Source: Fidelibacterota bacterium (GTDB taxonomy: Bacteria > Pseudomonadota > Alphaproteobacteria > Rhodospirillales > Rhodospirillaceae). Taken from it: DNA of 64,000 bases. The stretch covers positions 62,001-126,000 of the forward strand of contig CANJBL010000001.1 in NCBI GenBank assembly GCA_947472795.1. Direction: 5' to 3'. Below, in pieces: positions 1 to 8,692 of this stretch (the first letter of the stretch is position 1; every line of letters begins with the position of its first letter). The notes under the pieces are model-generated. The model did no database searches, was not told where the DNA came from, and saw nothing but the letters and a program-made list of their open reading frames with translations. The position numbers were made by a program, and so were the translations under genes.

Positions 1-6
1 TGCCAT
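1..6 (-). CDS. first two codons of a gene leaving the window
   Basis: An ATG-GCA start lies on the minus strand at the left edge, preceded by a good Shine-Dalgarno (TAGGAGA, six bases from the ATG). The upstream reductase gene stops ten bases before it, so the two are probably co-transcribed. Only Met-Ala is visible; nothing can be said about the product. Confidence 0.4.
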
Positions 7-15
7 AGACATCTC

Positions 16-795
16 CTAACGCGAAAAGGCGCAGTCGAACAACATATCGCCGCCGGGCAGTGCGTGCACGCTCACGTGCGGACGCAGTGCTTTTTCCAAT
101 GTGTCGATGACCGGAAGTTGAGCGCCGGCAGGCCCCGACCCGATAATCATCGGTGCCGTCATGACATGAAGCCGGTCGAGGCATCCCGCTCCCAGAAAGC
201 GCGACAGGGTCGCCGGGCCGCCTTCGATGAGAAGGCGCTTGAGGCCAAGACCGCGCAACGCTGCAATCACATCGCCGGCAATAAAACCCGCGCGCGAAGC
301 GGGCAGGGATATGTGCTCGACGCCGGCGACCTTGGGCGGCGCGCCGACAACGATGCGCCGCGCACCATCATTGGCGAGGCATTTAGCGGCGGACGACATG
401 CGCCCCTGAGGGTCAATAATAACGCGGGCCGGTTGCGGCCGGCCGGGCGCTTTTGCCGCGCGGCGCACCGTCAGCTGCGGGTCATCGGCAACGACAGTGC
501 CGACGCCGACCACAACCGCATCCACCAATGCGCGCAACCGGTGTAGGTGCACGAGAGCTGCCGGGCCGTTTATATAATGTGAGTGCCCTGTAGGAGTGGC
601 CACGCGCCCGTCCAGCGACTGGCCGATCTGGCCGATCACGAAACTTTGATCTTCAGGCAGCGTTGCGACCAAGGGCCCATAAATGGGCCACAGGAAATTA
701 CCGGAAAAAGCGCGGTTTTCGCCGCAATTCCCGGCTATTGCACATATCTCCAGCCATTGCGGAGTGTCCCGCTCCCAGTCCACAATGGTGTCCAT
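16..795 (-). CDS. RibD C-terminal-type (dihydrofolate reductase fold) pyrimidine reductase
   Basis: A 259-residue stand-alone protein of the RibD C-terminal/DHFR-like reductase family, which reduces the ribosyl chain of the aminopyrimidine intermediate in riboflavin synthesis using NADPH. Family signs are QIGQSLDGRVAT (about residues 57-67), the VVGVGTVVADDPQLTVR stretch after residue 95 and IEGGPATLSRF near residue 205. The deaminase domain of bifunctional RibD is absent. The frame stays open to 1032, but the ATG at 795 is preferred because AAGAAAG lies just upstream and the extension would run antisense into ribA. It diverges from ribA with 28 bases between starts, which supports a flavin or pterin role. 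The substrate is inferred; a related pteridine or drug-type reductase is possible. Confidence 0.75.
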   Translation of the reverse strand: MDTIVDWERDTPQWLEICAIAGNCGENRAFSGNFLWPIYGPLVATLPEDQSFVIGQIGQSLDGRVATPTGHSHYINGPAALVHLHRLRALVDAVVVGVGTVVADDPQLTVRRAAKAPGRPQPARVIIDPQGRMSSAAKCLANDGARRIVVGAPPKVAGVEHISLPASRAGFIAGDVIAALRGLGLKRLLIEGGPATLSRFLGAGCLDRLHVMTAPMIIGSGPAGAQLPVIDTLEKALRPHVSVHALPGGDMLFDCAFSR

Positions 796-823
796 GTCAC
801 TTTCTTGAAATGTAAGGTTACGC

Positions 824-1966
824 GTGCCCAACGAAGACGTGAAGATTGGTACCGTCGACGTCGACTTGGCAAGGTGGTTCGGCAACCCCGGACGCCTGAC
901 CATGCAGCGCGCCATCGCCGAGCTGCGCGCCGGCCGGCCCGTGCGCGTCATCGGCACCGATGGCTCCGCCCTCACCGTTGCGGCTGCGGAAATGCTGGGT
1001 GGCGAGCGCATCGCGGCCTGGAACCGGGCCACGGGCGGCGCGCCCGGCCTGATCCTGCCCGCGCCGCGCCTGGCGCACTTGGGCGTTGCCGTACAAAGTC
1101 ATGCCTTCCTTTCCCTGGCCGGTCTGACCGATGAGGAGATTGACACCATCCTGCGTGGTGTCGAACCGCGGGTGCCGGTGTTCGAACACCGCCCAGCGAC
1201 CGCGCATGAAGAAGCCGCCCTGGAGCTGGTGAAGCGCGCCTATCTTCTGCCGGCCGCCGTGGTGCTGCCGCCGGCCGCCGCCGATGAGCAGCCCGCGCTG
1301 GCCGAAGTGAGTGTATACGCGGTCATGAACTTCCACGAGCAGTCGGCGCGCGACCTCACCATCGCCGCGCGCACGCGCGTGCCGCTGGCGGAAGCGCATG
1401 ATGCCGAATTCGTCATCTTCAGCGGCGGCGACGGCCTGCGCGATCAGGTCGCCATCGTCATCGGCAATCCCGATCCGCAGAAGCCCGTGCTCACCCGTTT
1501 GCATTCCGCTTGCCTGACGGGCGATCTGTTCGCCAGCTTGAAGTGCGATTGCGGCGATCAGTTGCGCCTGGCCGTCGGCGAAATCGCGGCGGCGGGCAGC
1601 GGCGTGCTGCTGTATCTCGATCAAGAAGGCCGTGGCATCGGCCTCCTGAATAAAATGCGCGCCTACGGTTTGCAGGAATTGGGCCACGATACCTTGGACG
1701 CTGACGCGGTGCTGGGGTACGGACCCGACGAGCGCCGCTATGCCATTGCCGGCGCCATGCTGTCGCTGCTCGGCTTTCGCCGCATCACGCTCATGACCAA
1801 CAACCCCGGCAAGATTTCAGCGCTGGAAAGTTTCGGCGTCAACGTCACGGGCCATCAGCGCATCATGGGTGCGGTGAACCCGCACAATCAGAATTACTTG
1901 CAGACCAAGGAGCGGCGCGCCGGCCACCTCTTGGGTCAGCTTCGGCGCGAGCCTCCCAAGACTTAA
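824..1966 (+). CDS. ribA: GTP cyclohydrolase II with degenerate N-terminal domain
   Basis: GTP cyclohydrolase II converts GTP to the 2,5-diaminopyrimidine that starts riboflavin synthesis. The C-terminal half (about residues 195-370) has the zinc ligands in SACLTGDLFASLKCDCGDQ, the DQEGRGIGLLNKMRAYGLQ motif and the closing GKISALESFGV block. The first ~170 residues resemble RibB (DHBP synthase) only around MQRAIAELRAGRPV and lack its acidic metal-binding cluster, so this looks like a decayed RibB domain kept as an extension, as in other alphaproteobacterial RibA proteins (380 residues against ~200 for a single-domain enzyme). Start is GTG. The TAA directly abuts the stop of the convergent creatininase gene. 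Confidence 0.92.
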   Translation: MPNEDVKIGTVDVDLARWFGNPGRLTMQRAIAELRAGRPVRVIGTDGSALTVAAAEMLGGERIAAWNRATGGAPGLILPAPRLAHLGVAVQSHAFLSLAGLTDEEIDTILRGVEPRVPVFEHRPATAHEEAALELVKRAYLLPAAVVLPPAAADEQPALAEVSVYAVMNFHEQSARDLTIAARTRVPLAEAHDAEFVIFSGGDGLRDQVAIVIGNPDPQKPVLTRLHSACLTGDLFASLKCDCGDQLRLAVGEIAAAGSGVLLYLDQEGRGIGLLNKMRAYGLQELGHDTLDADAVLGYGPDERRYAIAGAMLSLLGFRRITLMTNNPGKISALESFGVNVTGHQRIMGAVNPHNQNYLQTKERRAGHLLGQLRREPPKT

Positions 1967-2746
1967 TTATTTCTGTCCTGGTTTCCACGGCGCCGCCGCG
2001 ATCTCCTGCAGGAGATCGAGCAGCTTCTGCGCGGCGTGATTGACCAGCATATGACCCAAGGCCGGCGTGGCGAGATCGGGGTGCCCGATCCAGCCGCCGA
2101 CTTTGTCATTGTTACTCGCGAGATCATCCAGCTTCCAGCCCCAGGCGATGGGGCCTTTCGGGAAAAGGCTGGCCGCCGGTGGTGATGGGGCCCGCGCGCG
2201 GATCGCATCCTTCACCACGAGATGTGGCGCCATGTGCAGCAGCACGGATGTTTCGATCCAGCCGCCATGCACGTCTTCCATGGCCGGCTTGGGCGGCACG
2301 AGTTGGGGCGGAAGGCCGAAGTCCAACCAGTGCGCACTGGCCACCAGCATGTTGAGCCGTGTGCGCAGCTTCAAGGCAGCGATGGCGGCAGCGGCGATGT
2401 TGCCGCCGTGGCCATTGAACAGCACCAGCCGCTGAATGCCGCTGGCCGATAAGCCTTCGGCAATACTGACGATCTGCGCGATGAGTTGCTCGGGCTCCCA
2501 GCTCAGGGTGCCGGCGCGGCCGGCATGCTCACAAGACGCACCCAGCCACAACAGCGGCAGACGCAGGATCTCGGTTTTGGTGGTGTCGAGTTCAGTAGCG
2601 CGGTCGAGAAGACCTTCAGCGATGAGGCCGTCAGTGCCCAGCGGCAAGTGAGGTCCATGCGTTTCCATGGCACCCAACGGCAGGACGGCGACACTGTTGG
2701 TGCGCGAAGCCGTTGTCTGTGTCTGGTGCGAGAAGTGGATGAACAC
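1967..2746 (-). CDS. creatininase-family metal-dependent amidohydrolase
   Basis: A 259-residue creatininase-superfamily protein; members hydrolyse cyclic or linear amides with a two-metal site (creatinine, formamidopyrimidines, mycofactocin precursor peptide). The signature metal motif LPLGAMETHGPHLPLGTD is at about residues 23-40 and the second metal/glycine motif FNGHGGN at about 113-119. HGGWIETS near residue 160 supplies further ligands. It is the last gene of a minus-strand operon, 12 bases after the sulfatase-fold gene. The physiological substrate cannot be read from sequence; the operon suggests a lipid- or envelope-linked amide rather than creatinine. Confidence 0.85.
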   Translation of the reverse strand: MFIHFSHQTQTTASRTNSVAVLPLGAMETHGPHLPLGTDGLIAEGLLDRATELDTTKTEILRLPLLWLGASCEHAGRAGTLSWEPEQLIAQIVSIAEGLSASGIQRLVLFNGHGGNIAAAAIAALKLRTRLNMLVASAHWLDFGLPPQLVPPKPAMEDVHGGWIETSVLLHMAPHLVVKDAIRARAPSPPAASLFPKGPIAWGWKLDDLASNNDKVGGWIGHPDLATPALGHMLVNHAAQKLLDLLQEIAAAPWKPGQK

Positions 2747-2758
2747 GTGTCAGGCCCT

Positions 2759-4426
2759 TTAGGGGGTTCCAGGAGGTGGCGTTGTGGCCGGCGCAGGCTC
2801 GGCCGCTGGCGCCGCTTCGTCCGGCTTCGGCGTGAAACCTTCCAGGATATGACCACGCAAGGCATCCATGGGCCAAGAGGGGCTGGAGGTATTGGGCAAC
2901 ATGCCGGCTGTCCATGCGCCGTCATCAATGGCCGCGAGCACCGCAGGATCCTTCGCAATCATATGGATCGGCACCTCGTGGCTGGCCCCTTCGCCCGCGA
3001 CGAGGGAGATGGGCTGGTGATCACCCAGGATGATCAGCACAGTGTTGTCGTCGGCATAAGTGGTGACGAAGGACATCAGCGTCTGCAGGGCGTAGTCGAT
3101 GGTCAGCGCATAGTGTTCCGGGAATTTCTTTGCGTCCCAGATTTCTTCCTTGCCGACCAACGTGCGCGCCGTAGTGAAGATCGTGCCATCACCCACTTCG
3201 TCCCACGGCACCAGCTTGGGGATCGGCGCCCAGGGTAAGTGGCTTGTGACCAGCGCGATCTCGGCCATGACCGGTGGGCGATCAACCGCCGCCAGTTCCC
3301 GTGCCTGGAACGCAGAGAGCGTGAACTGATCGGGCATGGTGATGTATTCGAAGGGCTCGCCCTTATAGCCAAGGTCCGGCGCCGCATAGATCTTGGAGAA
3401 GTGGAAGAAGTCCGCCTCGGGCCAGGGCATGGTGATTTCGGGCATCACCGTCACCGTGCGCCAGCCGGCATCGCCAAAGTCGCGGATCAATGTGCGGGTG
3501 CTGCTGCCGAGCAGCTGCGTATAGCGCTGCTGATTTTCGATCCAGAGACCGGAGACCAGAGTGCTGTGTGCGAGATAGCTCTCGCCGCCGAAGGTGGGCG
3601 ATTTGACCCAAGCGCTGCGGGCACTGAAGCCTTTTTCCCTGAGCGCCGCGTCGAAGTGCTGCAACGTATCTTTGATGCGGCCGGCGAGCGGCGAGCGATC
3701 CAAAGCCGATCGTCCGTAAGATTCGACGAAGACCAGCAGCACATCCTTGCCCTTCAAACCCGCGAGACGATTTTCCACGGGCAGGCCGCTGAAGGGGTCC
3801 TGCTGCAACTGCACGCGGAACTTCGGCGCGTCGGCGGCGCTGCGCGCCACAAACACCGTTTCATCGCGCACAAACGCGCTCGCGGCAAAAGTGCCGTAGG
3901 GCGTGAAGAAGAAACCAAGGGCCGCAAGCGCCAGCACCGCAATGGGTGTGCGCGCCCCGCCTTCGGCGCTTTTGACAATCACACCCGTCGCCCACGTGAG
4001 CACGCCGATGAGCAACACTATCACCAGCGCGATGCCGGCGAGCACCAACCCTTCCGCCCAAAGCCCCCGGCTTTTGGCGAGCGTGTCGAGCGCGACGGGC
4101 GCCATGAGCAAATCGACCATGGGATTGAAGGGTCGGTCGAAACCGAAAAAGACCGCCATGTTGGCGAGCTTGAAGATCAATATCAGCGCGAGCAGGAGAA
4201 TGACCGCGACGCGCACGAGGCGGCGCGGCCAGCCTTGCAACACTGCGAGCAGGAATACGGCGACGGGCAATTCAAGCGGCGCGCGCTGGAAAATTCCCAG
4301 GCCCAGATAATCAATATGATCCGGGATCACCAGGATCACGACCATCAGCGCCAGCGCCACGCACCAGCGTAGTGCATCGTTCAACAGTGAAGGTTCAGTG
4401 CGGCGGGCGAAACGTCGGCTTTTCAT
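2759..4426 (-). CDS. sulfatase-fold membrane transferase (LtaS/OpgB/EptA-like)
   Basis: A 555-residue inner-membrane protein with about five N-terminal membrane helices (roughly residues 15-180) and an alkaline-phosphatase/sulfatase-fold catalytic domain facing the periplasm. Sulfatase-fold marks are KDVLLVFVESYGRSALD (about residue 222 on), TFGGESYLAHSTLVSG holding the probable Ser/Thr nucleophile, SHLPW, and ILGDHQPIS near residue 465 with metal-binding Asp and His. Relatives move glycerophosphate or phosphoethanolamine from phospholipids to glycans or lipids. The tail is Pro/Ala-rich and dispensable-looking. It starts 12 bases after a CDP-alcohol phosphatidyltransferase, which could supply its lipid donor; this link is inference. 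Confidence 0.82.
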   Translation of the reverse strand: MKSRRFARRTEPSLLNDALRWCVALALMVVILVIPDHIDYLGLGIFQRAPLELPVAVFLLAVLQGWPRRLVRVAVILLLALILIFKLANMAVFFGFDRPFNPMVDLLMAPVALDTLAKSRGLWAEGLVLAGIALVIVLLIGVLTWATGVIVKSAEGGARTPIAVLALAALGFFFTPYGTFAASAFVRDETVFVARSAADAPKFRVQLQQDPFSGLPVENRLAGLKGKDVLLVFVESYGRSALDRSPLAGRIKDTLQHFDAALREKGFSARSAWVKSPTFGGESYLAHSTLVSGLWIENQQRYTQLLGSSTRTLIRDFGDAGWRTVTVMPEITMPWPEADFFHFSKIYAAPDLGYKGEPFEYITMPDQFTLSAFQARELAAVDRPPVMAEIALVTSHLPWAPIPKLVPWDEVGDGTIFTTARTLVGKEEIWDAKKFPEHYALTIDYALQTLMSFVTTYADDNTVLIILGDHQPISLVAGEGASHEVPIHMIAKDPAVLAAIDDGAWTAGMLPNTSSPSWPMDALRGHILEGFTPKPDEAAPAAEPAPATTPPPGTP

Positions 4427-4438
4427 CTCAACTCATAC

Positions 4439-5167
4439 TCAGATATTGCGGTGAACGATGACCCAGGCCACGTCCACGGCGAAGGAATAAACCAGGAGGA
4501 TCAGCGCCGCGGCGGCGGCATAGGCACTGGCCGGCGGCGTGATCACGGGTGCCAGCAGCATGACAAGCACGCCGCACTGCGCCACGCAAACAATCTTTCG
4601 CCGCGCGCTGTCGGGCAGAGGGTGCGCCAGTGGCGGCCACAGCCATCCGCCCGCTACATATATGTAGCGCAACAAACCAGCAGCGATGACCCAGGCGCCT
4701 GCTTTCTGCAAGGTGAAGGCGAGGATGGACAGCACGAGGATGAACAGCGCGTCGGTTTCCATGTCGAAGCGCGCCCCGAACGCCGACGCAAGCCCGGACC
4801 TTCGCGCAACATAGCCATCGACACCGTCGAGCATGAGTACAAAAATCCCCAGCGTGCAGAAGGACCACGCTTCTTCATCGCGCAGGACTCCGTCCGTCAT
4901 GGCCGTCTCACCAACAAGCCCTGCAAAAAGACATGTGAGGACCAAGCGCGCGAGCGTGAGACCATTGGCCGCTCCGAAGCGCCTGTGCGGATGGAAGGCC
5001 GCGATGCGCAAGACCACAAGCACCGCCACGCCGAGGTAAAGGAGGCCCGCCAAGACCCCCGCCCCAGACTCGAAGCCCAGGAACCGCACGGCACCCCCGG
5101 CCAGGAGCGCCTCGGCGGCGGCCCCCAGGCTTAAGGCCGTAACAGTGCTGCGGACTAGAGCGTTCAT
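4439..5167 (-). CDS. CDP-alcohol phosphatidyltransferase family protein
   Basis: A 242-residue integral membrane enzyme that joins an alcohol to a CDP-linked lipid with release of CMP. The complete family motif is visible: Asp114, Asp117, Gly118, Ala121-Arg122, Gly131, Asp135 and Asp139, spaced as D-x2-D-G-x2-A-R-x8-G-x3-D-x3-D. About six hydrophobic segments surround it. It is the promoter-proximal gene of the operon with the sulfatase-fold and creatininase genes. The housekeeping enzymes PgsA and PssA normally sit elsewhere, so this is probably a specialised paralogue; its alcohol acceptor is unknown. Confidence 0.88.
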   Translation of the reverse strand: MNALVRSTVTALSLGAAAEALLAGGAVRFLGFESGAGVLAGLLYLGVAVLVVLRIAAFHPHRRFGAANGLTLARLVLTCLFAGLVGETAMTDGVLRDEEAWSFCTLGIFVLMLDGVDGYVARRSGLASAFGARFDMETDALFILVLSILAFTLQKAGAWVIAAGLLRYIYVAGGWLWPPLAHPLPDSARRKIVCVAQCGVLVMLLAPVITPPASAYAAAAALILLVYSFAVDVAWVIVHRNI

Positions 5168-5408
5168 TGTTCCGGTGATTCCGGTGCGTCCGAGTATGAC
5201 AATAAATATATAATATGTAAGTGCAATAAGGACTTAGACTACTTCTGTGGCTTTGGCGAGCATCGTTCCGCCCGCCTTGACCCCGAAAGGACGCCGGGCC
5301 CTTCCTGGGATGCCCCTTGGTCATCTCCATCCGGGCTGTACACTCCTGGTTTATTGGCCCGGTTCATGGGCCTGCTACCTCTGAAGCATTTGATATTTGA
5401 GATGTTTG
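5168..5408. promoter_or_regulatory. divergent intergenic region of the lipid operon and the efflux operon
   Basis: This 241-base gap separates two divergent operons and must hold both promoters. An A/T-only patch around 5199-5218 stands out in the GC-rich context and is a likely promoter or curved-DNA segment for the minus-strand operon. A direct repeat TTCCGGTG-AT-TCCGGTG lies at 5169-5184. No convincing -35/-10 pair or operator could be assigned by eye. Confidence 0.35.
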
Positions 5409-6647
5409 ATGTTTGAGCCCCGCAACATCCTGCCGAAGACCTCGCCTTTCCTCACCCGGGAACGCGGGCGGCGCGCGCGCTGGGTGATGCCGGCCCTCAC
5501 AGTTGCCATTCTGGCAATTCTTGGCGCCGGCGCGTGGCTTTTGTGGGGCCGCGAGAACGCCGAGGGCACGCTGCTAACCCAGAAAATCGCCGTCGGCACG
5601 GTCGAGGACACCGTCACCGCCATGGGGACGTTGCAGCCCTTGCAGTATGTCGATGTGGGCACGCAGGTCTCGGGTCAGATCAAGGTCATCCACGTGGACT
5701 ACGGCGCCACCGTGCAGAAGGGCGAGCTGCTCGCCGAGGTGGACCCCACACTTTATGAGTCGCGCCTCAACGGCGATCAGGCGCAGCTCTTAAACTTGCG
5801 CGCCCAGCTCGCGCAGCGCCAGGCCCAACGCGCCCTTACCGAACTGCAATTCAAGCGCCAACAAGAACTCCTGAAGGAGAACGCCACAAGCCAGGACGCC
5901 TTCGACAGTTCCGACTCTGCCTTGAAGGTGGCGCGCGCGCAGATCACGCAGTTGGAAGCCCAGATACAGCAAACAGAATCCACGCTCATCGGCGATCGCG
6001 CCAACCTGGGCTACACCAAGATTTACGCCCCCATGGCGGGCAGCGTGGTCAACCTCGCCGTCAAACAGGGACAGACTCTCAACGCCAATCAGACCGCGCC
6101 CATTGTGCTGCGCATCGCCGATCTCAAAACCATGACCGTCTGGGCGCAGGTGTCGGAAGCGGATGTGGCCAAGCTCAAGATGGGCATGGATGCCTACTTC
6201 ACCACGCTCGGCTCTCAGGAGAAGCGGCGCTACGGCAAGCTGCGCCAGATCATTCCCACGCCCGAGATCATCAACAACATCGTGCTCTACGATTGCTTGT
6301 TTGATGTCGCAAACCCCGATGGCGATTTGCTCACCCAGATGAGCGCGCAAGTCTATTTCATCGCTGCGCAAGCGAAAGACGTGACCGTGGTGCCCATGGC
6401 GGCCTTGCGGCCCTTGCGCGGCGAGAACGGGCGCATTTCGCGCTATAGCGCGCGCATCGTCACCGACGACGGCGATGTCGAGACGCGTGAGGTAGAGCTC
6501 GGCGTCACCACCCGTCTGACGGCGGAAGTGAAATCAGGTCTGAAGGTCGGCGAAGAAGTCGTGCTCAATGGCCCCATCGGCGACACTCACGGACCGCAAG
6601 CCCCGCCGCAACCCAACGTTCCGCTCAGGGCTGGTTCCCGCCGATGA
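5409..6647 (+). CDS. macA: MacA-like periplasmic adaptor (membrane fusion protein)
   Basis: A 412-residue HlyD/RND-type adaptor that bridges an inner-membrane MacB exporter and an outer-membrane channel. An N-terminal membrane anchor (about residues 27-47) is followed by a lipoyl half ([21 protein letters not shown]), a Gln/Glu-rich coiled-coil hairpin (about 118-200), the second lipoyl half ([21 protein letters not shown]), and beta-barrel and membrane-proximal domains. A TTG four codons upstream is also open; ATG at 5409 is chosen although no strong Shine-Dalgarno is visible. The stop overlaps the macB start by four bases, indicating translational coupling. Confidence 0.88.
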   Translation: MFEPRNILPKTSPFLTRERGRRARWVMPALTVAILAILGAGAWLLWGRENAEGTLLTQKIAVGTVEDTVTAMGTLQPLQYVDVGTQVSGQIKVIHVDYGATVQKGELLAEVDPTLYESRLNGDQAQLLNLRAQLAQRQAQRALTELQFKRQQELLKENATSQDAFDSSDSALKVARAQITQLEAQIQQTESTLIGDRANLGYTKIYAPMAGSVVNLAVKQGQTLNANQTAPIVLRIADLKTMTVWAQVSEADVAKLKMGMDAYFTTLGSQEKRRYGKLRQIIPTPEIINNIVLYDCLFDVANPDGDLLTQMSAQVYFIAAQAKDVTVVPMAALRPLRGENGRISRYSARIVTDDGDVETREVELGVTTRLTAEVKSGLKVGEEVVLNGPIGDTHGPQAPPQPNVPLRAGSRR

Positions 6648-8677
6648 CGGCGCTCGGCGATCCCAGGATGGGCGATCAACGACACAACGTTGAGACGCAC
6701 CCGCGTCCTGCGGAAGCCGGTCCGTCCGAACCACCCCCTATCATCAGCCTGCGCGATATCACCAAGACGTTCTACCGCGGTGATATGGCTGTGGAAGTTC
6801 TGCACGGTGTCTCGCTCGATATCCACGCCGGCGAATTCGTCGCCATCATGGGATCCTCGGGCTCGGGCAAAACAACCTTGATGAACCTCTTGGGCTGTCT
6901 CGACCGGCCCACATCCGGCAGCTATCTCTTCGACGGAGAGGAAGTGTCAGGGCTGAACCGGGATGAACAAGCCCTCCTGCGCCGCAGTGCTTTTGGTTTC
7001 ATCTTCCAACAATACAACCTGCTGGCCACGGCCTCCGCGATGGAGAATGTGGAGGTGCCGGCGATCTACGCTGGGCTCAGTCATGGTGAACGTGTCGCGC
7101 GGGCCGAGGAACTTCTGACATCACTCGGTCTCGGCGACCGCTTGGATCACCGCCCCAACCAGCTCTCCGGCGGTCAGCAGCAGCGTGTGTCTATCGCGCG
7201 CGCGCTCATGAATGGCGGCGCCGTCATCCTGGCCGATGAGCCCACCGGCGCGCTGGACAGCAAAAGCGGCGAAGAAGTCATGCGCCTTTTGCGCGATCTC
7301 AATGCACGCGGCCATACGGTGCTTATCATCACGCATGACGCGAAAGTGGCGAACCAGGCACGGCGCGTTGTGGAACTGAAAGACGGCGTCGTCGTTTCTG
7401 ACTCAGGCGCCGGCAAGGTGCCCACCCACTCCGACCGGCACGTGCCTTTGACCAACGTGAAAGCCATTCCCCTCTACGCCACAGCGCCCGACGTGATCGA
7501 GGCCGCCAAAATGGCCTTGCGCTCGCTGCGCACCAACTGGATGCGCACGCTGCTGACACTGCTTGGCATCATCATCGGCGTCGGCTCGGTAGTGGCCATG
7601 CTGGCCATCGGCAACGGCGCCAAGAAGCAAGTGCTCGACAACATCTCCGCCATGGGCACCAACCTTTTGCTGATCCGCCCGGGTGCGCCGAACCAGCGGT
7701 TTGTCGGCGGCTTCCGCGCAACCCTTGTCCCAGCCGATGCCGATGCGCTGGTCGATCTGCCGAACGTGCTGACAGCCGTGCCGGAATACCCAAGCAGCGT
7801 GACCATCCGCTACGGCAAGAACGACTACCAAACGCAGGTGGACGGCACGAGCCAGAACTACCCCATGGCCCGCGACTGGTACCCCGCCTACGGCTCCTTC
7901 TTTACCGCCGATGATGTGGAAACCTATGAGCCGGTCGTCGTGCTGGGCGAGACCGTGGTGAAGGCAGTGTTCGCGCCCAATGAGAATCCCATCGGCAAGT
8001 ACGTTCTTCTGAACAGCCATCCGTTCCTGGTCGTGGGCGTCATGAACCCCAAGGGCGCCGACACGTCGGGCAATGACCGGGACGATATTGTCTTCACGCC
8101 CATCAGCACGGGCGCTTTGCGCATCTATGGTCAGCGCTATGCGCGCACCATCACTGTCGCTGTGGAAGATGTGGACAAGATCGACGCGACTCAGGCCGTG
8201 GTCACGCGCTTTCTCACCAACCGGCACCGCAGCGAAGACTTCCAGGTGCGCAACATGGCTTCGGTGCTCGAGGCCGCCGCCGATACCCAGAACACGCTTA
8301 CCATCCTGCTGGGGTCCATCGGCGCCATCTCACTGCTCGTGGGCGGTATCGGCGTCATGAATATTATGTTGGTCAGCGTGACCGAGCGTACGCGTGAGAT
8401 CGGCATTCGCATGGCCACGGGTGCGCGCAAGCTCAATATCCTTTTGCAATTCAACACCGAGGCTCTGGTGGTCTGCGCCATCGGCGGCGTCATCGGCATT
8501 ATCGTCGGTATCGTGTGCGCCTGGGTCTATTCGCACTTTGGGAAACCGATCCTGATTTCGCCGGGGCCTATTTTCCTCGCCTTCTCCTGTGCTTTCGCGA
8601 CCGGCCTGCTCTTTGGTTATCTGCCGGCGCGCAAGGCCGCCAATCTCGATCCCGTTGTTGCTCTTGGTGCCGAATAA
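6644..8677 (+). CDS. macB: MacB-like ABC transporter (ATPase-permease fusion)
   Basis: A 677-residue inner-membrane protein with an N-terminal ATPase and a C-terminal FtsX-type permease, as in E. coli MacB (648 residues). Walker A is GSSGSGKTT (about residue 69), the signature is [15 protein letters not shown], and Walker B is [12 protein letters not shown]. One membrane helix near residue 300 precedes a large periplasmic domain; three helices close the protein (about 550-670). MacB works by mechanotransmission, driving macrolides, peptides or lipids from the periplasm through a TolC-type channel. It is encoded between its likely adaptor and outer-membrane partner. The substrate is not predictable. 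Confidence 0.92.
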   Translation: MTALGDPRMGDQRHNVETHPRPAEAGPSEPPPIISLRDITKTFYRGDMAVEVLHGVSLDIHAGEFVAIMGSSGSGKTTLMNLLGCLDRPTSGSYLFDGEEVSGLNRDEQALLRRSAFGFIFQQYNLLATASAMENVEVPAIYAGLSHGERVARAEELLTSLGLGDRLDHRPNQLSGGQQQRVSIARALMNGGAVILADEPTGALDSKSGEEVMRLLRDLNARGHTVLIITHDAKVANQARRVVELKDGVVVSDSGAGKVPTHSDRHVPLTNVKAIPLYATAPDVIEAAKMALRSLRTNWMRTLLTLLGIIIGVGSVVAMLAIGNGAKKQVLDNISAMGTNLLLIRPGAPNQRFVGGFRATLVPADADALVDLPNVLTAVPEYPSSVTIRYGKNDYQTQVDGTSQNYPMARDWYPAYGSFFTADDVETYEPVVVLGETVVKAVFAPNENPIGKYVLLNSHPFLVVGVMNPKGADTSGNDRDDIVFTPISTGALRIYGQRYARTITVAVEDVDKIDATQAVVTRFLTNRHRSEDFQVRNMASVLEAAADTQNTLTILLGSIGAISLLVGGIGVMNIMLVSVTERTREIGIRMATGARKLNILLQFNTEALVVCAIGGVIGIIVGIVCAWVYSHFGKPILISPGPIFLAFSCAFATGLLFGYLPARKAANLDPVVALGAE

Positions 8678-8692
8678 TTGGAGCTGAATGAG

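Noticed and set aside
796-1032. N-terminal extension of the RibD-C reductase into ribA
   Set aside because: The extra 79 residues are low-complexity and antisense to ribA; ATG at 795 has a suitable Shine-Dalgarno.
3239-4372. 377-codon open frame antisense to the sulfatase-fold gene
   Set aside because: Composition is Arg/Glu/His-rich shadow coding; the membrane helices and sulfatase motifs on the minus strand are clear.
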